Notes under the pieces: model-generated
What the model was told of the DNA's origin: nothing
Databases searched by the model: none
Seen by the model: only the letters and a program-made list of their open reading frames with translations
Shown here: positions 33,196 to 40,543 of the stretch, piece after piece
Position numbering within the stretch: the first letter of the stretch is position 1
How the letters are laid out: every line of letters starts with the position of its first letter
Made by a program: the position numbers and the translations under genes
NCBI GenBank assembly: GCA_036774405.1
Contig: DAIPBO010000002.1
Span: 62,001-126,000 of the forward strand
Direction: 5' to 3'
Length of the DNA: 64,000 nt
Source of the DNA: JAAYDS01 sp012729155
GTDB lineage: Bacteria; Chloroflexota; Anaerolineae; UBA1429

Positions 33196-34339
33196 CCGGC
33201 TTGCGCAGGTAGGCACGAGCGCCTAGCGAGAGAGCCAGTTCCTCTTGGGTGAGAATGCTGCACACGAGCACCGGTGCGTGCATGGTGAGAGGGTGGTTGC
33301 GCAGCTGCGCCAGCATCTCCCAGCCATCGGCATGCGGCATCAACACATCGAGCACAATGACCTGTGGACACGCCTCAGCCGCCAGGGCGAGGGCTTGAGC
33401 CAGGGTGGACGCCGCCAGGATGCTATATGGCGTGCCGATGGCAAAACGGTGCAGCAGCCGCAGTGTGTCTTCATTATCGTCGATCACCAGTACCGGAACA
33501 CCCTGCATCACGGGCACAGAGATCGTGGCTCGATAGCATTGGACGTCAAGGTCAGCCTTGACGGTTACGCCGCAACGTCCAGCGATCTCGCGCGCCAGAC
33601 GGAGCGCACGCTGGCACTCTAGGCGTGCGTCGGGCTGCAACGCTGGCCAGTTGGCGTCGATCTGGATGTCGACGGACTGTGCCTGCCGTCGCACGCACAC
33701 GCTCACGGCGCTCTTGGCGTGGCAGATGGCGGCTGTGAGCAACTGCAAGATGAGCTCGCGCAATGCGACGGCTTGAATGTGAACGGCGGCAGATATGGTG
33801 GGTGCATCGAACTCTAGCTCGATCTGGCGATCCTTGGCCAGTGGGCTGACGAGAGCAACAACGTCGCGCACAACCAGGCCAAGGTCCACCTGGTCGGCAG
33901 GTGCGAGGCTGCTGATCCAGGCCAAGTCCTTGTCGGCGGCTATGACATCATCGCGAGATTCGCTCGCCTCTGATGGGCGATCAAAAAGGAGAGGGCGCAG
34001 CGACTGCGCCAATACCTCTGCTGCGCGGTGCTCTTCGCGCCTCAGGTGGCGCACGCTCAGTCCGAGCTGCCTGGCCACCTCTGCCTGCCCCACCTGTTGC
34101 AGGTAGCGATACTCGAGGATCTCATAGATGCGCCACGCCCCGGCCTCGGGTAGCACCGACGCATCGGGTCGCAACCCTTGGATTGCCTTCGTGAGGGCCT
34201 GTCGCAGCTCTGAGGCGGCGTTCGGTGAGCCGGTGAGCCCCAGCGCGCCAATCAATGGGCTACTGCGCAGTGTCTGCGAATCATACAACTGCCGCAGGGC
34301 GGCCTGCACGGCGTCGATAATCGTTTGATCCGAGAGCAT
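33119..34339 (-). CDS. Receiver-domain protein with HTH-like and degenerate kinase-like parts
   Basis: Protein of 406 residues. Residues about 75-100 form a helix-turn-helix-like stretch (VGQAEVARQLGLSVRHLRREE). Residues about 145-275 resemble a HATPase domain whose catalytic boxes are gone: the N-box is LTAAICHAK and no DxGxG is present. Residues 280-395 form a receiver with phospho-Asp in VIVLDVLMPHADGWEML and the conserved K in AYLRKPV. Nothing resembles HisKA. The ATG at 34339 has GAGGGGAC upstream, and a longer frame to 34654 is not supported. It may be the partner of the convergent hybrid kinase. Confidence 0.72.
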   Translation of the reverse strand: MLSDQTIIDAVQAALRQLYDSQTLRSSPLIGALGLTGSPNAASELRQALTKAIQGLRPDASVLPEAGAWRIYEILEYRYLQQVGQAEVARQLGLSVRHLRREEHRAAEVLAQSLRPLLFDRPSEASESRDDVIAADKDLAWISSLAPADQVDLGLVVRDVVALVSPLAKDRQIELEFDAPTISAAVHIQAVALRELILQLLTAAICHAKSAVSVCVRRQAQSVDIQIDANWPALQPDARLECQRALRLAREIAGRCGVTVKADLDVQCYRATISVPVMQGVPVLVIDDNEDTLRLLHRFAIGTPYSILAASTLAQALALAAEACPQVIVLDVLMPHADGWEMLAQLRNHPLTMHAPVLVCSILTQEELALSLGARAYLRKPVTRQAFLQTLLHLLHPAEPAPPTAL

Positions 34340-34402
34340 GTCCCCTCTATGGCCTGCCATCGTCCCCGTCGATGGTGCTCGTGCGACCCAATCCATGCTA
34401 AC

Positions 34403-34431
34403 ATTGTAAATGAAAAGACGATAACCATCAA
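34403..34431 (-). promoter_or_regulatory. Promoter of the receiver-domain protein
   Basis: On the minus strand TTGATG (34426-34431), 17-bp spacer, TACAAT (34403-34408). Confidence 0.5.
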
Positions 34432-34455
34432 TGGTAGGCCCTATCTGGATGATAG
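34424..34455. promoter_or_regulatory. Two short inverted repeats upstream of the RraA cluster
   Basis: ACCAT-CA-ATGGT (34424-34435) overlaps the -35 of the leftward promoter, and CTATC-TGGAT-GATAG (34441-34455) lies 5 bp beyond. They may be operators for the divergent units. No good rightward promoter was found in the 250-bp spacer. Confidence 0.3.
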
Positions 34456-34589
34456 TTCGCACGAACACGTAGCGCCGTCTGATGTCGCGTGGCGCTCCGT
34501 ACAGTTTCGACCTGGCCTGCAGGCATCGCTGCATGGGTGGTTCGGATCTCGTCGGCGAGATCCTCTTGAACATGGAAAGGAGAGTCGGG

Positions 34590-35312
34590 ATGAACGTCAT
34601 CGATCGCTTCAAGTATCTGCGCGTCACAGATGTGGTAGATGCCATGGATGGCATCGGTTACTTTGACATCGGACTGATGGATGCCGAGGTCAGGCCCCTC
34701 TGGCTCGGCATGAAGTTCTGGGGCCCCGCCGTCACCGTGCGCTGCGTACCCTCGAACCGGCCCATGTGGAAGCTCGATACCACCGAAGACATCGTCCGCG
34801 ACCACTACCACTGGTACAGCAAATACCCGCCCAAGTTCCGGCTCAACGACTTTCTCACGCCAGGGTGCGTCGTGGTGATGGACACGGGCGGCGCCAAAGA
34901 GGTCGGCTATTGGGGCTCGAACAACTCGATGGATGTCATCGCTCGCGGGGCCGTGGGCATCGTTACCGATGGCTACTGCCGCGATACCTATGAGGTAGCG
35001 CTTCAAAAGACGCCGGTCTGTTGCCGCAAGCGCGGGCGCCCCATCATCCCGGGGCGAATCATGGAAGTTGAGGCCAACACGGTGATCGCCTGTGGCGGCG
35101 TGCAGGTGGCGCCTGGCGACATTGTGGGGTGTGATGATGACGGCATCGTCGTGGTGCCAAAAGATCTGGCCGAAGAGGTGGCCAAGCACGCCACGGCGGT
35201 GCTGCTCGCTGACATGCGCGGCAGACGTCGGCTGTACGAACGGCTCGGCATGGCCTATGACGAGACCGTTGATGTGGAAAAGGTCGAGGACTACTACGCC
35301 CAGTTCGAGTAA
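34590..35312 (+). CDS. RraA-like family protein, copy 1 of 3
   Basis: Protein of 240 residues in the RraA/HMG-aldolase fold family. Family features are RGAVGIVTDGYCRD with the Arg-Asp pair that binds metal and pyruvate in the aldolases, and VQVAPGDIVGCDDDGIVVVP. Unlike usual members, the GD before the central strand is GC (TPGCVVVMD) and the GE after it is GS (GYWGSNNS). A Cys-Cys motif, TPVCCRKRGR, is added. The name demethylmenaquinone methyltransferase often given to this family is a mis-annotation. AAGGAGA precedes the ATG; a longer frame upstream has no ribosome site. It heads the sugar cluster, so a catabolic lyase role is plausible. Confidence 0.8.
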   Translation: MNVIDRFKYLRVTDVVDAMDGIGYFDIGLMDAEVRPLWLGMKFWGPAVTVRCVPSNRPMWKLDTTEDIVRDHYHWYSKYPPKFRLNDFLTPGCVVVMDTGGAKEVGYWGSNNSMDVIARGAVGIVTDGYCRDTYEVALQKTPVCCRKRGRPIIPGRIMEVEANTVIACGGVQVAPGDIVGCDDDGIVVVPKDLAEEVAKHATAVLLADMRGRRRLYERLGMAYDETVDVEKVEDYYAQFE

Positions 35313-35326
35313 TGACGTCATGTCAC

Positions 35327-35348
35327 GGGGCGAGGGCAGCCTCGCCCC
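35327..35348 (+). repeat. Hairpin between RraA copies 1 and 2
   Basis: GGGGCGAGG (35327-35335) pairs perfectly with CCTCGCCCC (35340-35348) around GCAG. No T-run follows, so it may stabilise or attenuate the mRNA rather than end it. Confidence 0.5.
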
Positions 35349-35369
35349 ATACTCCCTGTGAGGAGAGCA

Positions 35370-36092
35370 ATGAATCTCATCGATCGGTTCAGATATCTGC
35401 GGGTCACTGATGTGGTGGATGCCATGGATGGCATGGGCTATTTCGATATTGGGCTCATGGACCCCGCAGTGCGGCCGCTATGGCTGGGCATCAAGTTCTG
35501 GGGGCCGGCGCTTACCGTGCGCTGCGTGCCCTCCAACCGCCCCATGTGGAAGCTGGACACCACAGAGGACATCGTCGCCGACCACGCCCGCTGGTATGCC
35601 AAGTACCCCAATCCGGTGCGCCTGGGCGACCTGGTAACGCCCGGTTGCGTCATTGTCATGGACACTGGCGGTGCCAAAGAGGTGGGCTACTGGGGCTCGA
35701 ACAACTCCTTGGGGATGATCGCTCGTGGCGCCGTCGGCATCGTTACCGACGGTGAGTGCCGTGACACCTACGAAGTCGCTCTGCAAAAGACACCAGTGTG
35801 CTGCCGCCGCCGCGGGCGCCCCATCATCCCGGGGCGTATCATGGCGGTCGAGGCCAACACCGTCGTTGCGTGTGGCGGTGTGCAGGTGGCCCCGGGAGAT
35901 ATCGTCGGTTGCGATGACGACGGTGTCGTCGTCGTGCCGCAAGACATCGCCGCAGAGGTGGCCAAGCACGCGGCAGCGGTGCTCATCGCCGATATGCACG
36001 GTCGTCGACGCCTGTATGAGCGGCTGGGCATGCCCTATGACGAGACGGTGGATGTCGACAACGTCGAGGCGTATTACGCCCAGTTCGACTAG
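35370..36092 (+). CDS. RraA-like family protein, copy 2 of 3
   Basis: Protein of 240 residues aligned without gaps to copy 1, with most positions identical over the whole length. The same altered motifs are kept: TPGCVIVMD, GYWGSNNS, VTDGECRDTYEV and TPVCCRRRGR. Conservation of these unusual residues between copies argues that they are functional. The differences cluster at about residues 70-85 (DHARWYAKYPNPVRLGD), which may shape substrate choice. GAGGAGAG lies just before the ATG at 35370. It follows copy 1 by 57 bp in the same operon. Confidence 0.8.
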   Translation: MNLIDRFRYLRVTDVVDAMDGMGYFDIGLMDPAVRPLWLGIKFWGPALTVRCVPSNRPMWKLDTTEDIVADHARWYAKYPNPVRLGDLVTPGCVIVMDTGGAKEVGYWGSNNSLGMIARGAVGIVTDGECRDTYEVALQKTPVCCRRRGRPIIPGRIMAVEANTVVACGGVQVAPGDIVGCDDDGVVVVPQDIAAEVAKHAAAVLIADMHGRRRLYERLGMPYDETVDVDNVEAYYAQFD

Positions 36093-36104
36093 CGCTGTAG
36101 ATGC

Positions 36105-36130
36105 CGGCAGGTGGTCTGGAGCGCCTGCCG
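36105..36130 (+). repeat. Hairpin between RraA copies 2 and 3
   Basis: CGGCAGG (36105-36111) pairs with CCTGCCG (36124-36130) around a 12-nt loop, in the same relative place as the hairpin between copies 1 and 2. Confidence 0.4.
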
Positions 36131-36147
36131 ACACTTTGAGGAGGCTC

Positions 36148-36879
36148 ATGAGCGTCATCGATCGGTTCAGGTATTTGCGGGTGACGGACGTGGTGGATGC
36201 CATGGACGGTTTGGGCTACTTCGATATTGGGCTCATGGACCCCGCAGTGCGGCCGCTGTGGCTGGGAATGAGGTTCTGGGGCCCAGCCCTCACTGTTCGC
36301 TGCGTGCCATCCAACCGCCCTATGTGGAAGCTCGACACCACTCAAGACATCGTCGATGACCACGGCCACTGGTACCGACGCTACCCCGCCCCCGTCAACA
36401 TCGGCAAGATTGGCGAGATGGTAACCCCAGGCTGCGTCATCGTGCAGGATGTGGGAGCAAGCCCAGAAACCGGCTACTGGGGCTCGAACAGCGCGCTGGG
36501 GATGATCGCTCGCGGCGCTGTGGGCATCGTCACCGATGGTGAATGTCGCGACACCTACGAGGTGTGTCTGCAAAAGACACCGGTGTGCTGCCGCTCGCGC
36601 GCGCGAACCATCATCCCAGGGCGGCTGATGGAGGTTGAAGCCAACACGGTGATCGCCTGTGGTGGCGTACAGGTGGCTCCAGGCGATATCGTCGGTTGCG
36701 ACGACGACGGCGTCGTCGTCGTGCCACAGGACCTCGCTGAAGAAGTGGCCACCCACGCAGCGGCGGTGCTCATCGCCGATATGCAAGGTCGCCGCCGCCT
36801 GTATGAACGCCTTGGGCTGCCCATGGACGAGACGGTGAATGTGCAAGCGGTTGCAGCCTACTATACACAGTTTGGATAG
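36148..36879 (+). CDS. RraA-like family protein, copy 3 of 3
   Basis: Protein of 243 residues, the most divergent of the three. It has a three-residue insertion near residue 85 (PAPVNIGKIGEMVTPG) and VGASPETGYWGSNSALG where copies 1 and 2 have DTGGAKEVGYWGSNNS. The Arg-Asp pair (GECRD), the GC and GS changes and TPVCCRSRAR remain. TTGAGGAGG precedes the ATG at 36148; the longer open frame upstream is an overlap artefact inside copy 2. RraA proteins form trimers or hexamers, so the three copies might build a hetero-oligomer, but this is inference. Confidence 0.8.
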   Translation: MSVIDRFRYLRVTDVVDAMDGLGYFDIGLMDPAVRPLWLGMRFWGPALTVRCVPSNRPMWKLDTTQDIVDDHGHWYRRYPAPVNIGKIGEMVTPGCVIVQDVGASPETGYWGSNSALGMIARGAVGIVTDGECRDTYEVCLQKTPVCCRSRARTIIPGRLMEVEANTVIACGGVQVAPGDIVGCDDDGVVVVPQDLAEEVATHAAAVLIADMQGRRRLYERLGLPMDETVNVQAVAAYYTQFG

Positions 36880-37014
36880 GCTGTGATCTCTCGATATCGG
36901 GTGGGGATAGGCAACGTGCTCGACGTGGGGAGTGAAAGGAGGCGCGTCGCGAGCTAGTACAAGGTACGTGTGAGATCAGGGTCGGTGTGTGTTGCTGTGT
37001 CAAAGGAGATGAGC

Positions 37015-38499
37015 ATGTTGACCAAAAAGATCTCTCGCCGCGAGCTATTCAAGGCCTCTGCCCTGGGCATCGGAGCCGCCATCCTCGCCGCCTGCCAGCC
37101 CAAGGTTGTGGAAAAGATCGTTGAGGTCGAGAAGGTCGTCACCACGGTGGTGAAAGAAGAGGTCATCGTCGAGGGGACACCCAAGGTAGTCGAAAAGGTC
37201 GTGGAGAAGGTGGTTGAGGCTGCGCCCAAAGAGCGCGTCGAGATCAACTTTGCCACGCCGGGAGCTCTAGGCCTCGAACGCACCATGTACACCAACTTTG
37301 TCTACGCGTTCATGGAAGAGAACCCGGACGTCAAAGTCAACGTCAGCTTTGAGTCATGGGCAGACTATATGACCAAGCTGCCTACCATTTTGGCCGCCGG
37401 GATGACCCCTGACGTCTGCCACTCACACTGGACCATCGCGATGGACTATATCTGCAACGGGGCCTTTCTCGACCATATGCCCTATATGGAGCGCGATGGC
37501 ATCAAGCGTGAGGACTTTATCGTCGAGCTGATGGACGAGTTTGCCTACGGCGGCAAGCAGTACCTGATCCCCAAAGACAGCGCCCTGTATGGCTGCTACT
37601 ATAACAAAGACATGTTCGACCAATGGGGAGTCGACTATCCGGCTCTGGACTGGACTATCGATGACTTTGTCGAGACGGCCACTCTGCTGACGCGTGACGA
37701 CCAGGGGCGGCCGGCCAGCGACCCAAACTTTGACAACACCAAGATCGTCCAGTTCGGCTGCGCCTTTATCGACCCCACCTTTGCCGGTGACATTCCGGCA
37801 GGCTTTACCAATGCTCTCGTGGCACACTGGTTCTCCGAGGATTTGATGACCAGCAACTTTGATGATCCGGCGATCATCGAGTACTGGGACTACACTCGGC
37901 AGTGGCGCTGCGTCACCAACTTTATGCCTACGCCGGCCCAGGCCGTGGGCCAGGGAGACCTGTGGCGCAACGCACGGTTGGTGGCCATGAAGTTCGACCA
38001 TCAGCAGAATACCTTCTTTGCCAAACAAGAGGCAGTGCAGTTCAAGTATGACATCGTGCCGTTGCCCGCTGGGCCTGAGGGGCAGTTCTCACCAGCGGCC
38101 TGCTCAGCCTTTGGTGTCACAGCCAAGGCGCCTCATAAAGAAGAGGGCTGGCGTCTGCTCAAGTTCCTCACCAGCGAGGAAACGCAACGGTGGATTGGCG
38201 AGCAAAAGCGGTGGAGCGTGAACCGCCCGAGCATCATGGACGCCATCATGCCCACCGACGGCATCCCTGAGCACTATGGCGATGTCCACGTTCTGCCCTG
38301 GTCTGAGGGCTACACCGGAAACCTGAAGCGCATCGCCATGAAGTCGCCCGTTGGCATGGCCAAACTCAAGACGCTGTATCAAACCTACCTCGATCCGATC
38401 TTGACTTGCGGTTCGGAGGATGTGGCCGGCGCCGCAAGGAACATGAAGATCGAGGGCGACAAGGCTCTGACCGAGTCTATCGCTACGTGCACCTGGTAG
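37015..38499 (+). CDS. ABC transporter substrate-binding lipoprotein (sugar type)
   Basis: Extracellular binding protein of 494 residues for an imported carbohydrate (family 1 solute-binding protein). The N-terminus shows a Tat-like motif SRRELFK and the lipobox ILAAC with the lipid-attachment Cys at residue 26. A Val/Glu/Lys-rich spacer then repeats KVVEKVVEKVVEA, as in many Chloroflexota binding proteins. The binding domain follows from about residue 75. The ATG at 37015 is preferred over 37009 because AAAGGAG is then at the right distance. Two permease genes follow, but there is no ATPase gene. Confidence 0.9.
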   Translation: MLTKKISRRELFKASALGIGAAILAACQPKVVEKIVEVEKVVTTVVKEEVIVEGTPKVVEKVVEKVVEAAPKERVEINFATPGALGLERTMYTNFVYAFMEENPDVKVNVSFESWADYMTKLPTILAAGMTPDVCHSHWTIAMDYICNGAFLDHMPYMERDGIKREDFIVELMDEFAYGGKQYLIPKDSALYGCYYNKDMFDQWGVDYPALDWTIDDFVETATLLTRDDQGRPASDPNFDNTKIVQFGCAFIDPTFAGDIPAGFTNALVAHWFSEDLMTSNFDDPAIIEYWDYTRQWRCVTNFMPTPAQAVGQGDLWRNARLVAMKFDHQQNTFFAKQEAVQFKYDIVPLPAGPEGQFSPAACSAFGVTAKAPHKEEGWRLLKFLTSEETQRWIGEQKRWSVNRPSIMDAIMPTDGIPEHYGDVHVLPWSEGYTGNLKRIAMKSPVGMAKLKTLYQTYLDPILTCGSEDVAGAARNMKIEGDKALTESIATCTW

Positions 38500-38546
38500 G
38501 CGCCGCGGCAACGCGATTGCTTCTCCAGGTGCACGTCTGCGGGCCT

Positions 38547-38581
38547 GGTCGTGCTGCTCTGCCTTGCAGAGCAGCACGACC
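38547..38581 (+). repeat. Perfect 16-bp hairpin between binding protein and permease genes
   Basis: GGTCGTGCTGCTCTGC (38547-38562) pairs with GCAGAGCAGCACGACC (38566-38581) around a CTT loop. No T-run follows. A hairpin in this place commonly protects the upstream message, so that the binding protein is made in excess over the permeases. Confidence 0.7.
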
Positions 38582-38651
38582 CAATGGCCGCTATGGACTC
38601 GACGGGTGTTGCTGCAGTGGTGAGACTACCAGAGTCGGAGGTGATGGTAAT

Positions 38652-39599
38652 ATGACCACTCCAGGGGGCGCAGTTTCGGCAGGTGCGCCTTTGGTGGGGC
38701 GGGGCAAGAGGCGTCGGTCCAGACTGGCCATGCGAGAGGCACGAGATGGCTATCTCTTTATCGCGCCATGGCTGTTGGGGTTTGTACTGTTTACCGCTGG
38801 CCCCATGCTCGCCTCTGCTGTGCTCGCGCTGATGCGTTACAATCTCTTCAGCCCGCCTGTGTGGGTGGGGTTGGCCAATATCAAGAAGCTGGTCAGCGAC
38901 GACATTGTCTGGCTGTCGCTCTGGAACACAGCCTACTATACCTTTCTGAGCGTTCCGCTGCGCCTCATCGCCTCGCTGGTACTGGCGCTGCTCTGCGTGC
39001 AAAAGATCCGCTTCACCGCCTGGTTCCGTACCTTCTTCTATCTCCCTTCGGTGACGCCGGCGGTTGCTATGGCTATCGTCTGGTTCTGGATTCTGAACCC
39101 CGACGTGGGGCTGGCGAACACGGTGTTGAGGGCCATCGGCCTGCCGCCGTCCAAGTGGATCTGGGACCCGAAAACATCCAAGAGCACCTTTGTGCTTATG
39201 CAGATGTGGACGGCGGGCGGCAACACCATGGTCATCTTCCTGGCCGGTCTGCAGAACATTCCCCAATCGCTTTACGAGGCCGCTCAGATCGACGGCGCCA
39301 GCGGCTGGGCGCAGTTCAAGAACGTTACGGTACCTATGTTGTCGCCAGTCATCTTGTTTAACCTGGTGATGGGTATTATCGGCTCGTTTCAGGTCTTTAC
39401 CGGTGCGTTTCTGATGACCGCCGGTGGGCCGGCCAACTCGACGCTCTTTTCGGTGCTCTATATGTACCGATTGGCCTTTGAGCAGTTCGAGATGGGCTAT
39501 GCATCGGCCTTTGCCTGGCTGCTCTTTCTGGTCATCCTGGTCTTTACGCTCTTGCAGCTGCGCATGTCCGAGTCATGGGTCTACTACGAGGGAGGGTGA
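38652..39599 (+). CDS. Carbohydrate ABC transporter permease, MalF/UgpA type
   Basis: Inner-membrane permease of 315 residues with six predicted helices, e.g. YLFIAPWLLGFVLFTAGPML and FYLPSVTPAVAMAIVWFWIL. The EAA loop that contacts the ATPase is EAAQIDGASGWAQFKNVTVPML. The ATG at 38652 has GGAGGTGA upstream and starts just before the cytoplasmic N-terminus; a longer open frame upstream is not supported. It is followed by the second permease after 5 bp. Together with the binding protein it forms a CUT1 importer. Confidence 0.92.
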   Translation: MTTPGGAVSAGAPLVGRGKRRRSRLAMREARDGYLFIAPWLLGFVLFTAGPMLASAVLALMRYNLFSPPVWVGLANIKKLVSDDIVWLSLWNTAYYTFLSVPLRLIASLVLALLCVQKIRFTAWFRTFFYLPSVTPAVAMAIVWFWILNPDVGLANTVLRAIGLPPSKWIWDPKTSKSTFVLMQMWTAGGNTMVIFLAGLQNIPQSLYEAAQIDGASGWAQFKNVTVPMLSPVILFNLVMGIIGSFQVFTGAFLMTAGGPANSTLFSVLYMYRLAFEQFEMGYASAFAWLLFLVILVFTLLQLRMSESWVYYEGG

Positions 39600-39604
39600 T
39601 CGAG

Positions 39605-40504
39605 ATGGCTACGCTATCACGGCTGCCGAGATCGGCTCAAGCCACCGCGGCGCACGGCGGGCAGCACCCCCCAGCCTCATACTACGTAAAGCGCGCGCTG
39701 CTGTACCTTGGCATGATCAGCCTCAGCATCGTCTTTATGGTGCCCATGGCCTGGATGCTATCGACATCGCTCAAGCTCCAGGGACAGGTGTTTGCACACC
39801 CGCCCATCTGGATTCCCAGGCCGATCATGTGGTACAACTATGTCGAGGTGCTGACAGTTGCGCCCATTTTGCGATGGCTGGGCAACACCTGTGTGGTGAC
39901 GGTGGCCGCCACGCTGGGCACCATCATCTCGGCCTCGATGGTGGGTTTTGGCTTTGCACGACTGCGCTTTCCTGGCCGCGGGGCGCTCTTTGCCCTGCTG
40001 CTGGCGACCATGATGCTGCCGCATATCGTCACACAGATTCCGACCTTTATCATGTTCAAGTATCTGAACTGGCACGACACCTTCTTGCCACTCATCGTGC
40101 CCTCTTTCTTTGGCGGGGGCGCGTACAACATCTTTCTGGTGCGGCAGTTCTATCTCACCATCCCCACAGATTTTGACGATGCTGCGCGCATCGATGGCGC
40201 CAACAACTGGATGATCTGGGCGCGCATTATGCTGCCTCTCAACGCGCCAGTGCTTACAGCTGTGGCCATCTTTTCCTTTGTGGGCCACTGGAACGAGTTT
40301 ATGGGGCCGCTGATCTATCTCTTTAGCGAAGACAAAAAGACACTGGCCCTGGGGCTGCGCGCCTTTGTAGACCCCTTCCTGGCCTCTTATCACCTAAACA
40401 TGGCTGGCGCTATGTATCTGACGCTACCGATGGTCATCATCTTTTTCTTCGGCCAACGTTACTTTTTGCGGGGCGTGGTGATGACAGGCATCACCGGTCG
40501 GTAA
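39605..40504 (+). CDS. Carbohydrate ABC transporter permease, MalG/UgpE type
   Basis: Second permease, 299 residues, six helices (YLGMISLSIVFMVPMAWML is the first). The EAA-type loop is DDAARIDGANNWMIWARIMLPL. The N-terminal 30 residues are cytoplasmic. GGAGGG in the end of the preceding gene serves as ribosome site. The importer must use an ATPase encoded elsewhere, as in MsmX-type shared systems. Confidence 0.92.
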   Translation: MATLSRLPRSAQATAAHGGQHPPASYYVKRALLYLGMISLSIVFMVPMAWMLSTSLKLQGQVFAHPPIWIPRPIMWYNYVEVLTVAPILRWLGNTCVVTVAATLGTIISASMVGFGFARLRFPGRGALFALLLATMMLPHIVTQIPTFIMFKYLNWHDTFLPLIVPSFFGGGAYNIFLVRQFYLTIPTDFDDAARIDGANNWMIWARIMLPLNAPVLTAVAIFSFVGHWNEFMGPLIYLFSEDKKTLALGLRAFVDPFLASYHLNMAGAMYLTLPMVIIFFFGQRYFLRGVVMTGITGR

Positions 40505-40543
40505 CCTGCCACCGGGTTCGCACCGAGCAGGAGGGGGCAAAGC

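Noticed and set aside
35725..36147. N-terminal extension of RraA copy 3
   Set aside because: This stretch reads another frame of copy 2; the ribosome site and family start at 36148 show the true start.
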